Source: Oligoflexus sp. (GTDB taxonomy: Bacteria; Bdellovibrionota_B; Oligoflexia; Oligoflexales; Oligoflexaceae). Taken from it: 64,000 nt of DNA. Positions 8,231 to 16,528 of this stretch are shown here, one piece after another. The stretch is from positions 1 to 64,000 of the forward strand of contig JACMOC010000072.1 in assembly GCA_014378195.1 (NCBI GenBank). The letters run 5' to 3'. Position 1 is the stretch's first letter; each line of letters begins with the position of its first letter. The position numbers and the translations under genes are program-made. Below the pieces are notes generated by a model. The model worked only from the letters and a program-made list of their open reading frames with translations. It did not search any database and was not told the origin of the DNA.

Positions 8231-9529
8231 ATGGCTGAAGTAATAGAAATGCCAAAGCTCAGTGACACCATGGAAGAAGGTGGCATTGCCTCTTGGCTGA
8301 AAAAAGAAGGCGACTTCATCGAAGAAGGCGCAGCTTTTGTCGAGATAGAAACAGATAAAGCGACGATGGAGTATAACTCACCCGTCGAAGGGTATCTGTT
8401 GAAGATTCTGGTTCCAGCCGGGAAAACAGCTCCCTTGAACGCCCCAATCTGTGTTGTAGGAGCAAAAGGCGAGACGTACGATGGCGGTAAAGCCGCTCCG
8501 GCTCCGGCTCCCGCTCCCGCGACAGCCAAGGCCGAAGCGAAAGTACCGGAAGCAGCGCCTAAGAAGGCAGAAGTCGCTGTCGAAGCTCCGAAACAGCCCG
8601 CGAAGGCATCGGGTGCAGACGCCCGATTGCGCGCGTCGCCATTAGCTAAAAAAGTGGCTGAAGACAAACATATCGATCTGAGTCAGGTGACGGGTTCGGG
8701 GCCGAATGGCCGCGTGATCATTCGCGACGTTGAACAGGCCTTGGCTAAGGGCGGAGTCACCCCGCCGGGTCAAGAGGCGAAGTCTACGGCTTCTCAAGAC
8801 AAAGCAGTTTCCACACCTGTTACAGCATCAGCTGTTGCTGGCGAATTTGAAGATGTTCCTGTGAATATGATGCGCAAAACTATCGCAAAACGCCTACTCG
8901 CTGCGAAAAATGATGCGCCTCATTTTTATCTCGTACGTTCTGTGAACATGAAAAATCTTGGCGAATGGCGCGCGCGCTTGAATAAAGATGCTGAGAAAGA
9001 TGCTCGTATCAGTGTCAACGACTTGCTCGTTCTCGCTGTTTCGAGAGCTTTGATCAAACATCCTGAAGTCAACGCGAGCTGGCAGGGTGATTTCATCCGT
9101 CGTTACAAAGCCGCGCATGTTGCGGTTGCCGTTGCGATTCCAGATGGTTTGATCACACCAGTCGTTCGCAATGCTCATGCCCTCGGTGCTCGCGAAATCG
9201 CTGCTCAAACACGCGATTTAATCGGTCGAACGAAGTCCGGCAAGATAGGGTCTGAAGAATATCAAGGCGGAACGTTCTCCATCTCAAATCTCGGGATGAT
9301 GGGAATCGAGCATTTCACGGCGATTATCAATCCGCCTCAAGCCGCTATCTTGGCTGTTGGCGCGACCATAAAGACACCTTGGGTCGGCGCGAGTGGGGAG
9401 CTTGAAATTCAAGAACGCATGACTATGACTATGTCGTGCGATCATCGCGTAATCGATGGGGCTGTAGGTGCGCGCTTCCTTGAGACTCTCGTCGGATATC
9501 TCGAGGATCCTCTGGCTATATTGACTTAA
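8231..9529 (+). CDS. pdhC: Dihydrolipoamide acetyltransferase (E2 of pyruvate dehydrogenase)
   Basis: Core acetyltransferase of the complex. One N-terminal lipoyl domain has the lipoylated Lys43 in E-T-D-K-A-T-M-E. An Ala/Pro-rich linker (about 85-130) follows, then a peripheral-subunit-binding domain (about 131-170, with S-G-P-N-G-R-V), a second linker, and the chloramphenicol-acetyltransferase-like catalytic domain from about 205. The active-site His405 and Asp409 are in D-H-R-V-I-D-G. AAGGAG precedes ATG 8231. E3 (lipoamide dehydrogenase) is not encoded nearby, so the complex must take E3 from elsewhere. Confidence 0.94.
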   Translation: MAEVIEMPKLSDTMEEGGIASWLKKEGDFIEEGAAFVEIETDKATMEYNSPVEGYLLKILVPAGKTAPLNAPICVVGAKGETYDGGKAAPAPAPAPATAKAEAKVPEAAPKKAEVAVEAPKQPAKASGADARLRASPLAKKVAEDKHIDLSQVTGSGPNGRVIIRDVEQALAKGGVTPPGQEAKSTASQDKAVSTPVTASAVAGEFEDVPVNMMRKTIAKRLLAAKNDAPHFYLVRSVNMKNLGEWRARLNKDAEKDARISVNDLLVLAVSRALIKHPEVNASWQGDFIRRYKAAHVAVAVAIPDGLITPVVRNAHALGAREIAAQTRDLIGRTKSGKIGSEEYQGGTFSISNLGMMGIEHFTAIINPPQAAILAVGATIKTPWVGASGELEIQERMTMTMSCDHRVIDGAVGARFLETLVGYLEDPLAILT

Positions 9530-9538
9530 TGGACCTGG

Positions 9539-9583
9539 CCCCCACTTAGATATGGATCGCAGATGGGGGATAAGGTAGTTTGT
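9539..9583 (+). terminator. Possible terminator of the pyruvate dehydrogenase operon
   Basis: CCCCCA (9539-9544) pairs with TGGGGG (9564-9569) across a 19-nt loop and is followed by a T-rich stretch. The stem is short, so this is weak; it lies 10 bases after E2 and just before the tRNA. Confidence 0.35.
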
Positions 9584-9594
9584 TTTTGTTCTAT

Positions 9595-9669
9595 GACCCC
9601 ATCGATTAAGGGATAAATCGGCTCTTTCCTAAAGAGCAGCTACTGGTTCGAGTCCAGTTGGGGTCGCCA
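9595..9669 (+). tRNA. tRNA-Arg, anticodon CCU
   Basis: A complete cloverleaf of 75 nt: acceptor stem 9595-9601 with 9659-9665 (7 bp), D-arm GATT/AATC with GGG in the loop, anticodon stem GCTCT/AGAGC with loop TTCCTAA (anticodon CCT at 9628-9630, reading AGG), a 4-nt variable loop, T-arm ACTGG/CCAGT with TTCGAGT, discriminator G and an encoded CCA (9667-9669). Confidence 0.95.
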
Positions 9670-9674
9670 TTCTC

Positions 9675-9762
9675 TTGGGGGCTACTCGCCCCAAACCCCC
9701 CGCGAGGGGCACCAATGCCCCCTCGACCCCTTTGGGCAGGGCTCCGCCCTCCTACCCGTTGA
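9675..9762 (+). repeat. GC-rich palindromic repeat, copy 2, downstream of tRNA-Arg
   Basis: Begins 6 bases after the tRNA. Same block order as copy 1 (143-262): a GGGGC...GCCCC hairpin, CCGCGAGGGGCACC at 9700-9713, a CCCCTCGA block, and GGGCTCCGCCCT with ACCCG at 9739-9757. Non-coding. Confidence 0.6.
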
Positions 9763-9813
9763 GTTAGTTCTTTCCGCTTCGCGGATTTATTTGAGAAAAT
9801 CCATTCTTCACTC

Positions 9814-11160
9814 TCAAGACTCCTGCGTGCCGATCTTCTGCCCGGCTTCGCGACGCAAACGTTCGCGAACAAATTCAATATGCCCACGAAGAGAGTAGAT
9901 ATGGTCAGTGTACTCCAAGGGGACCTTTAGTTGATTGACGCGGTCCTCGATGCGGTCAAGCTCAAGGATGCGTTCGAGGCGTTGTCCTGCCTGACTGCTG
10001 ATGCGGGTCTGCGTTTCGAGATACTTGAGTTCGCCATAGGATTTGTAGATTCTTGCGCGGATTCGCCAATGATAGACGCGCGGGACCAACCGCATCAATG
10101 GGAAAAAAACAGCAAGGCTGGGAATGATGATCAGCAGAAAGCGATCGGCGACTGTCGCCAACCAGAAGGGCATATGTTTCTGCCAAAAGGGAACTCCGGA
10201 TTTATAGAAGCTTGCAGCCTCACTGCTCAACGGGAAAACGAAATCCTTGTCGATTGGAAATTCGCCTTTGCGTTCCAGTATTCCAGGTTCGGAATGCACC
10301 TCAGCAGCGGCCTTCAGGAGCAGGTACTTGAGAGCAGGATTGAGGCTATCCTGCGTGAGCAAGACGTTGGTCGGAGCCAGGAGATGGATGTCCTGGCTCG
10401 GAATATTTCGTTTAAGATCGATGACGCCATGGGGTAGCACCACATGATGGAGGTAGGGAATTTGTCTCGATATGGCCTCCGCTTGGTCGGTGTTCATGAG
10501 CTTATTTTCCGGATCAGCCAGGACAGTTTCGATAAAATCATCCTCGGGCGGTGTCATGAAAAAAGCAGCATCAATTTCACCGCGCTTCAACGCCGCCAAA
10601 GCCTCGTCCCAACCAAGCCGCACGAACGTTGTATTGGTCTCAAGTACACCTGATTCCTTGAGAACACGGCGAGCGATATTGCTGAGGCCGTCACCGGCTT
10701 GGCCTATGGCAAGTCTTTTGCCGAGTAATTCGCTGAAGCGGGTGATCTCATTTTTACCACGATAGACCAACCAAAGAGGTTCGTAATAGAGGCTACCGAG
10801 AGATTCCAGATAATCCGCCTCGGCAGGCGTGCCGAGACCATCCTGCACGAAGCCGACATCCACATCGGAATCAGGATCCATCAGCTGCTTGAGATTATCA
10901 TTGGCACCTGCGGAGGGACGAATCTCAAGCTCCACACCATCTTTTTTCAAAATGTCTTGATAGCGTTTCGCAAATTCCTGATATGCACCTTCCGGATCGC
11001 CGGTGGCCATGATGATATGGGTGGGTGTTGGAGGATCCACGTATTGAATCGCAACGTAGATAACGAGTCCCAGAACAAGCATGAAGGGCAGAATAGCCCA
11101 CATCATATCCTTGAGAGTGCGGCCGGGCTGGACGCTTTTCTCTTTGGTCTCGTGCTGCAT
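9814..11160 (-). CDS. TAXI-family TRAP solute-binding protein, membrane anchored
   Basis: A 448-residue protein with the TAXI periplasmic binding fold: after an N-terminal membrane anchor (about 21-43) come I-M-A-T-G-x-x-x-G-A-Y and the R-P-S-A-G-A-N-D-N-L segment, then G-F-V-Q-D-G. Unlike classical soluble TAXI proteins it also has a C-terminal hydrophobic region (about 335-360), followed by a basic, helical tail with a coiled-coil-like stretch. AGGGAG precedes ATG 11160. No TRAP membrane subunits (dctQ/dctM-like) are next to it, so it is an orphan binding protein; transport or signalling via a partner elsewhere is inference. Confidence 0.82.
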   Translation of the reverse strand: MQHETKEKSVQPGRTLKDMMWAILPFMLVLGLVIYVAIQYVDPPTPTHIIMATGDPEGAYQEFAKRYQDILKKDGVELEIRPSAGANDNLKQLMDPDSDVDVGFVQDGLGTPAEADYLESLGSLYYEPLWLVYRGKNEITRFSELLGKRLAIGQAGDGLSNIARRVLKESGVLETNTTFVRLGWDEALAALKRGEIDAAFFMTPPEDDFIETVLADPENKLMNTDQAEAISRQIPYLHHVVLPHGVIDLKRNIPSQDIHLLAPTNVLLTQDSLNPALKYLLLKAAAEVHSEPGILERKGEFPIDKDFVFPLSSEAASFYKSGVPFWQKHMPFWLATVADRFLLIIIPSLAVFFPLMRLVPRVYHWRIRARIYKSYGELKYLETQTRISSQAGQRLERILELDRIEDRVNQLKVPLEYTDHIYSLRGHIEFVRERLRREAGQKIGTQES

Positions 11161-11303
11161 ACAGGCTCCCTGGGGAATTAGTAAAAAGAGGAGATAATTC
11201 CTATCCTCAAAATTTGCCGCAGAATTTATTCTAACTTAATTTACCAATTTTTAAGTATTTTGAACGCCTGATGCCAGACTGGGGAGCGGATTTAGTTCGA
11301 TAA

Positions 11304-11768
11304 ATGGAATACTTCAAAAGCGTATTCTTTGGAGTAGAACCTCCCTACTACCCCAAAAAACAGATTTTTCTGCAAGATTTTATCGAGACTACCGATACGA
11401 ACTTAGATTCAGAAAAACATTGAGGTATAACGTGTTTACACAAGCTACTCTCGGGAACATGCAAGCAAAATTATGGGGCTTCCAAGGATAAAGATGTCCT
11501 TCCCGGCTCAACAGGAGGTAAGGCTTATGATATTTGCCTCGCTGACTGGAAACCGAGCTTTGATGATCTCATCAATAATTCCATCGATATTTCTTTTAAA
11601 CATTTCCGTTTGGCCCCGACTGGCCAAGTTAAAGTCTCGAAAGTGATGTTAGGAAGCAAAGTCCTTGATCCCTCAACATACGTAATCATAGGAGCTACAC
11701 TACAACTGAAGGACGTTGTTCCCCTAGCGAATCAGGACATCCTTGCTATCGACTCTGTTGTTCAGTGA
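11304..11768 (+). pseudogene. Remnant of an exported VWA-type protein (C-terminal part)
   Basis: Read from ATG 11304, the frame gives 39 protein-like residues (M-E-Y-F-K-S-V-F-F-G...), a TGA at 11421, then another ~115 residues to TGA 11766 including S-T-G-G-K-A-Y-D-I-C-L-A-D-W. That T-G-G...I-C...D-W pattern followed by a G-S-K-V-L-D beta strand resembles the end of secreted von Willebrand A proteins of delta/oligoflexia-type bacteria. The VWA domain itself and any signal peptide are missing, and there is no usable start after the stop. Best read as a truncated, stop-interrupted gene. The flanks (11161-11303) are AT-rich and hold only the upstream region of the TAXI gene. Confidence 0.45.
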
Positions 11769-11796
11769 TTCCATGCCTAATAATTCGTAAGAGAGC

Positions 11797-14619
11797 TTAA
11801 AAAGCGATATGAAACGTTAGCTCAGTATTCGTACTCGTCGCCGAGAGAACGACCAAAAGTTTCTTTTGCTGCGGATTCCAAAGCGCAGTGCCCGGGGTTA
11901 GGGACGAAGTTCCCGCCTCGGTGGTTTCTTTGATCGGCAGGACTTGGCCGTTTGCATTTACGGTTTGAGGATCCTTTTCAAGGTGAACTTCAAGAGCATA
12001 AACCCTTTCAAGCGGCATGCCGGGGAAGTTTCCTTTCATGGCTCCTATTTTCACCGATACGGAACTATTCGTAGGTTCCACAGTGATCGTAGTTTTCGCA
12101 AAACCGTCTGTTCCATCTCGATAGGCGTTTGAATCACCGTCGTCATCGTATAGATCGTACTGTGTAGACGTATTCGCAGGATAAATTTCGAATATACGCG
12201 TTGCGTTCCATCTTTTGTCACTTACTGAGGTGGACGTCGGCGCTTTGGGAATAATCGCGCCTTTCAGCGCAAATACAGGCATCTTTTCAAGCGGCGCAGC
12301 AAAGTTTCGTAACCACTGACTGCCTTTGTAGAACTTACCATCATGCAAATCCACCCAATCGCCCGCAGGCAGGTAAACATCTCTTTGCGTATCGGGTTCG
12401 TTGTTTGAGCCAAGTAGTATAGGAGCAACAAGGATCGAAGGACCTAACAAAAATTCGGAGCCAAGGTCTTGAACGTTCGAGTCCTTAGTCCAAACCAAAG
12501 GTAATGCGCGAACGATGGGCATCCCGGTATCAAAAGCCTCACGGGCATGAGTATAGATATAGGGGATAAGACTCTCGCGCCAGTTGATATACTTTCTGTT
12601 GATTGAGGTATAGGGCTCACCAAAACCATTCGGATGAACGATGCGTTTTGTATTTTCGCCGACCGTGGTATTGCCGTGTGCTCGAAGGAGTGAGGAAAAA
12701 CTCTCCATCTGAAGCCAACGCGTATATTGTTTTCCGTTCGAAACAGGAAAACCTCCAAACCCACCCACATCACTCGTCGAATAGGGGACGCCCGAAATTG
12801 CAAGGTTCATATGAGCCGAAGGTTGCGCCGCCGCCCATCCTAGACGGGCCGGTGCATCTGCAGACCATATGCCCACACCGAACCTCTGACTGCCAGCGTA
12901 ACCACTTCGACTCAAAATAAACGGACGTTTGTTCGGCAAGTCTATAGTGTAACCTTCATAAAAAGAGCGGGCTCGGTTCATATCCCAAACGTTATGAATA
13001 TCCTGATGCCATAATCCGCCATCATATTTCCACCACCAGCGGAAACGTTCCGGTTCCCCGAGATCTGTCCAGAATGCAGAGGCTCCATCGAGTAGTATGG
13101 GTAAATGCTTAGACCAGAACCACTGCCGCGCAGCAGCATTCGAGGTGTCGATCATTCCAACTTGACCAAAATACCCAACAGCGCCGAAGGCATAGTCAGC
13201 ATTGTCATCGCCGTTTGCGAAAAGAGCCGGATCATTGCTGTCGAAGTTGCGACGGGCTAAAAATCCAGCGTTTTTGGCCTCTTCGAAGTTTTGGCTGTAC
13301 GGACTTTCCCTATTGTTACAGGTATCGATATAGCCTTCCTCGATCGGAACGACTTTTATCCCTTTGTCGCCAAGGCGAGCCATGGCCTCGCGTGGATGTT
13401 CGAAATTAAACTCTTTGTCTTTGCCCCATTTAAAGCTTCCGACCTGCCTATGCTGGCAATCAGAGAATTCAGACGTGACTTGGCCCGTCTCACTATAAAC
13501 GCCAGGAACGCCGCCAAACCACTGCAAATCAAGGAAAATGCCATCAAGTGCGAAACCATCTTTTTGAAGGCCATCGGCTACTTTTTCCACTTCGGCCCAA
13601 TTTCGATAACCGTAATTGGACTGGAGATAACCCAACATCCAGCGAGGCGGCATGAGGGGCTTCCCTGTAATATCAGTGTAGCGATTGATGACGGTTCCGG
13701 GTTTGGTGCCGACCATCATATAGAAACGCATCTCGGAGCGCTCGCATTTGGGCGAACCCTTCTCCCAGTCCTGATCACAATCTTGCTTCACATACCAAGA
13801 CGATTGGGATGGATCGTCAAACTCCCAATATGTGTGATAAACGGTATCAAGAAACAGCCCTGCGCCGCGAGTCGTGAGGAGAAAGGGGATCAAAACGTTT
13901 CCGTTTGCGCCACCGTCCGAACCTTCAAAATGGTTGCCCATCGAGGATCCAGGAGCTTCCCAATCTCTTCGTTTCCCCCGCCAGTCAAGGCTTTGGTCAA
14001 ATTTTCCGCGGAGTTTTTCCCCTAACCCGAAAAAGTGATCATCGGCGTGCATTGCGAACTTTGCGCCAAGCAAAAGACGTTTTTGAGGGGCTCGTCCCGG
14101 AGCTTGGTTCATACTGTCTTCATAGGCATCCGCGAACAGGCCATCAAATTTCAGAACTTCCCGGCCGGATTTATCAGAGAGTGAAATCGCGCCTGAGGCA
14201 CGGGTTATCAAGGCTATCATTTGACTGGTTTCAATAGTGATGACGTCAGGCGATTCTGTGAGTTTAAAAGCGACTGGCATAGCTTTGAAGGTCTCTGAGA
14301 CACTCCATGTATATTCTTGATCAAATGATTTTCTGTTGGCAAGGCGGACCTTTAAAAGATCCTCACGCAAAATATCGATTTTTATCGGCAGTGACGTTGT
14401 TGTCAGGTCTACTGTCTGTCCATTGCGTTTCACGGCTACAATCTGCCTTTTAGCACTATATTCGGCCGGGAAAGTGGCAATATTGAGAAGACTCGCTATT
14501 TCCGATTTCAAGGCACTCCCGTGTTGAAGAGTTCGGCAGCCGAAACCGACTAAAGTCATGGTTCCGGCGATCGCGATGAAAGACGAGAATGTCTTGAAAT
14601 CTAAAGGCAAACGAGTCAT
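11797..14619 (-). CDS. Glycoside hydrolase family 31 lipoprotein (alpha-glucosidase/xylosidase type)
   Basis: A large (940-residue) retaining alpha-glycosidase. It has an N-terminal beta-sandwich, a (beta/alpha)8 barrel with D-G-I-F-L-D-L-Q-W, the nucleophile Asp519 in W-T-D-L-G-E-P-E, the acid/base Asp588 in I-W-S-A-D-A-P-A, and C-terminal beta domains. The N-terminus carries a signal peptide with lipobox V-G-F-G-C28, so it is predicted to be lipid-anchored, which is uncommon for GH31. ATG 14619 is chosen, with AAGAGG upstream; a TTG seven codons earlier has no ribosome site. It starts 21 bases after the protease gene and is likely co-transcribed with it. The substrate (glucan, xyloside, sulfoquinovoside) cannot be fixed from sequence alone. 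Confidence 0.88.
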   Translation of the reverse strand: MTRLPLDFKTFSSFIAIAGTMTLVGFGCRTLQHGSALKSEIASLLNIATFPAEYSAKRQIVAVKRNGQTVDLTTTSLPIKIDILREDLLKVRLANRKSFDQEYTWSVSETFKAMPVAFKLTESPDVITIETSQMIALITRASGAISLSDKSGREVLKFDGLFADAYEDSMNQAPGRAPQKRLLLGAKFAMHADDHFFGLGEKLRGKFDQSLDWRGKRRDWEAPGSSMGNHFEGSDGGANGNVLIPFLLTTRGAGLFLDTVYHTYWEFDDPSQSSWYVKQDCDQDWEKGSPKCERSEMRFYMMVGTKPGTVINRYTDITGKPLMPPRWMLGYLQSNYGYRNWAEVEKVADGLQKDGFALDGIFLDLQWFGGVPGVYSETGQVTSEFSDCQHRQVGSFKWGKDKEFNFEHPREAMARLGDKGIKVVPIEEGYIDTCNNRESPYSQNFEEAKNAGFLARRNFDSNDPALFANGDDNADYAFGAVGYFGQVGMIDTSNAAARQWFWSKHLPILLDGASAFWTDLGEPERFRWWWKYDGGLWHQDIHNVWDMNRARSFYEGYTIDLPNKRPFILSRSGYAGSQRFGVGIWSADAPARLGWAAAQPSAHMNLAISGVPYSTSDVGGFGGFPVSNGKQYTRWLQMESFSSLLRAHGNTTVGENTKRIVHPNGFGEPYTSINRKYINWRESLIPYIYTHAREAFDTGMPIVRALPLVWTKDSNVQDLGSEFLLGPSILVAPILLGSNNEPDTQRDVYLPAGDWVDLHDGKFYKGSQWLRNFAAPLEKMPVFALKGAIIPKAPTSTSVSDKRWNATRIFEIYPANTSTQYDLYDDDGDSNAYRDGTDGFAKTTITVEPTNSSVSVKIGAMKGNFPGMPLERVYALEVHLEKDPQTVNANGQVLPIKETTEAGTSSLTPGTALWNPQQKKLLVVLSATSTNTELTFHIAF

Positions 14620-14640
14620 AGGCGGCCTCTTGCGGAGCAA

Positions 14641-16374
14641 TTAAAATTTGCAGTCGATCGTCGGTGGACACATTTTGTTGGCAATTGGGTTAGAGCCGGC
14701 CGAAATGGTCTTAAGTGCTGGCAAACTCAGAACTGGCGATAAGTCCATGACTTTGTTTCCGACGATCACGAGTTCGGTCAAACTCAAAGAATTTTTGAGT
14801 GGGCTAAGGTCTGTCACCTGATTGTAGGGGAAATAGAGAACCTCAAGGTGGGGGATATCCTTAAGGGGCGCAATGTCCGTGATACTGGAGTCCGTGATCG
14901 TAAGTGATTTTAGGCTTGTTAAGGCCGACCATTTTACTTTCGTGAGGTCCAAAGTATCTTTGTTGCTGCTGAGTGTAAGTGATTTGAGGTGGCTTAAACT
15001 CTCCCAAGGGACAGTGTCGAGTTTGAGATTGTCCGGATTGCGGGTCAAATCAAGCTCTTCGAGCAGTGGAAGCTCCGCGAGGAAACTAAAGTCCCAAGGG
15101 ATGGAAGCGGTTGCATGATTATTGCCAAGGTGGAGAGACTTCAGTTTTTTCAGTTGTCCAAGTGGTTTGGTGTCGGTTACGGCTTGTCCCGTGAACGAAA
15201 GGGTTTCGAGGTTCAACAATTTTGCGATGGGTCTCAGATCCGCAATTTCGTTTCCGTTCTGGATAAGAGAATCAAAAGCCAAGGTTTTGTATTCAAGCAA
15301 AAGCGAGGCCGTGGCGGCAAAATTAAAGTAGAGCTTGTGAGCCTCTTCTATAGAGAGTTTTTTGTCGGCGATTACTTTGGAGAGCAGTGAGCCGGTTGTT
15401 TTCCAAACTGGGTCGGCTATGTTGTTAACTTCGAGCAGAGCCTGTAACGAGCTGCCCCTATCGGATTTATCTAAAACGGGAGCGACTGGGGTTTTTGTTT
15501 GGGCATGATTTATCGCGTCGCTGAAGGCGAGCTTTTCCCCTGACGTCGACGTGATCCAATCAAGATAATCGCCAGCAAATGTGTATAGAACCCAACCGAA
15601 TTCGCACGATTTTTTAGCATCTGTAGTCATATGTCCCGATGCAAAAGCATCCGTTCCATGTAAGACTCCGGCGAGTAGAGATTTCCCATTGATATCGACA
15701 AATGCAGGGCCCCCGGAATCTCCATTACAAGCGCTGTGACCAGTGTCGGCATCGTTAACCAGCATCAAGCTGAAGAAGCGTGATGAGTTTAAATACTGCT
15801 GAAGTTTTATTTTGGCCTCTAATAGGACGCCGATGCATCCCTCCGAATCGGTATCACATGTCGTGGATTGTTTTCCATAACCCGCAATCGTTACATCAAT
15901 GTTTGGCTTTAGCGCTTCATTTGATCGAAGCATTTCGGCCGGCACATATCGCGGTGGTGCGGGCTTTTTCAAACGCACCCAGGCAATATCAAAATTTGTT
16001 GAGGTTTTGGAGTAGAGCGGGTGAATTTTGGAGGCGATAATCTTGCTATCGGTCCCGTTGGGATCATCGGTGTTTTGGGCAAATACGGCAAAAATATTGA
16101 CTCCTTGGCCCGATTCGACGCAATGCGCAGCGGTGATTGCGAGAGTCGGCGAAACTAAAGTCGCTGAGCAAAAGGGCCGGTATTCATCGTCATCATTTTT
16201 CGTCGCAAGGGCTATAGTGCTCAGAGTTGCCTGGCTTCCGGCTTTGGGTGCGACGCCATTGACAATCTTCACAGTTGAATTCGAAGGTGGACTTGAAGTC
16301 CGGCAGCCCGACGTCAGGGCAAGAGTTGCTGCGATGCTTGTGAAAAGCAGGCTACGACCAGAAAAATTACGCAT
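14641..16374 (-). CDS. Trypsin-like serine protease with C-terminal leucine-rich repeats, lipoprotein
   Basis: A 577-residue secreted protein with two modules. Residues 1-24 are a lipoprotein signal peptide (L-T-S-G-C24). Residues 37-275 are a chymotrypsin-fold (S1) protease: activation-site-like I-V-N-G, catalytic His84 (T-A-A-H-C), Asp129 (F-D-I-A) and Ser220 (G-D-S-G-G-P). From about 380 to the end there are at least seven SDS22-like leucine-rich repeats (L-x-x-L-x-x-L-x-L-x-x-N type). The fusion suggests a surface protease directed to a protein partner by its LRRs. It is followed by the GH31 lipoprotein gene 21 bases later and sits downstream of acnA, beyond that gene's terminator. The catalytic triad is intact; the target is unknown. 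Confidence 0.88.
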   Translation of the reverse strand: MRNFSGRSLLFTSIAATLALTSGCRTSSPPSNSTVKIVNGVAPKAGSQATLSTIALATKNDDDEYRPFCSATLVSPTLAITAAHCVESGQGVNIFAVFAQNTDDPNGTDSKIIASKIHPLYSKTSTNFDIAWVRLKKPAPPRYVPAEMLRSNEALKPNIDVTIAGYGKQSTTCDTDSEGCIGVLLEAKIKLQQYLNSSRFFSLMLVNDADTGHSACNGDSGGPAFVDINGKSLLAGVLHGTDAFASGHMTTDAKKSCEFGWVLYTFAGDYLDWITSTSGEKLAFSDAINHAQTKTPVAPVLDKSDRGSSLQALLEVNNIADPVWKTTGSLLSKVIADKKLSIEEAHKLYFNFAATASLLLEYKTLAFDSLIQNGNEIADLRPIAKLLNLETLSFTGQAVTDTKPLGQLKKLKSLHLGNNHATASIPWDFSFLAELPLLEELDLTRNPDNLKLDTVPWESLSHLKSLTLSSNKDTLDLTKVKWSALTSLKSLTITDSSITDIAPLKDIPHLEVLYFPYNQVTDLSPLKNSLSLTELVIVGNKVMDLSPVLSLPALKTISAGSNPIANKMCPPTIDCKF

Positions 16375-16472
16375 TAAGATGAGTTCCTCAGATGGCAGTG
16401 GAGCGCCGGATAGCGTGCGAGATTCTAAAATTATAGCGGTAAGCGAAGGTGGTCGGAAGGGGGCTCAGGCGG

Positions 16473-16504
16473 AAAAAAAGGCCCCAGCCCCAAGGGGCTG
16501 AAGA
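16473..16504 (-). terminator. Rho-independent terminator of acnA
   Basis: On the minus strand, CAGCCCC-TT-GGGGCTG (16485-16500) is followed by GGGCC and a seven-T run (A-run 16473-16479 on the plus strand), 29 bases after the acnA stop. Confidence 0.8.
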
Positions 16505-16528
16505 CCTTAATCAAATCTTTAAGCGATT

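Noticed and set aside
9606..9887. Minus-strand frame of 93 codons across the tRNA and repeat
   Set aside because: It runs through the tRNA-Arg gene and the palindromic repeat; no ribosome site or family.
13291..14025. 244-codon plus-strand frame inside the GH31 gene
   Set aside because: Shadow of the glycosidase; the GH31 active-site motifs fix the coding strand.
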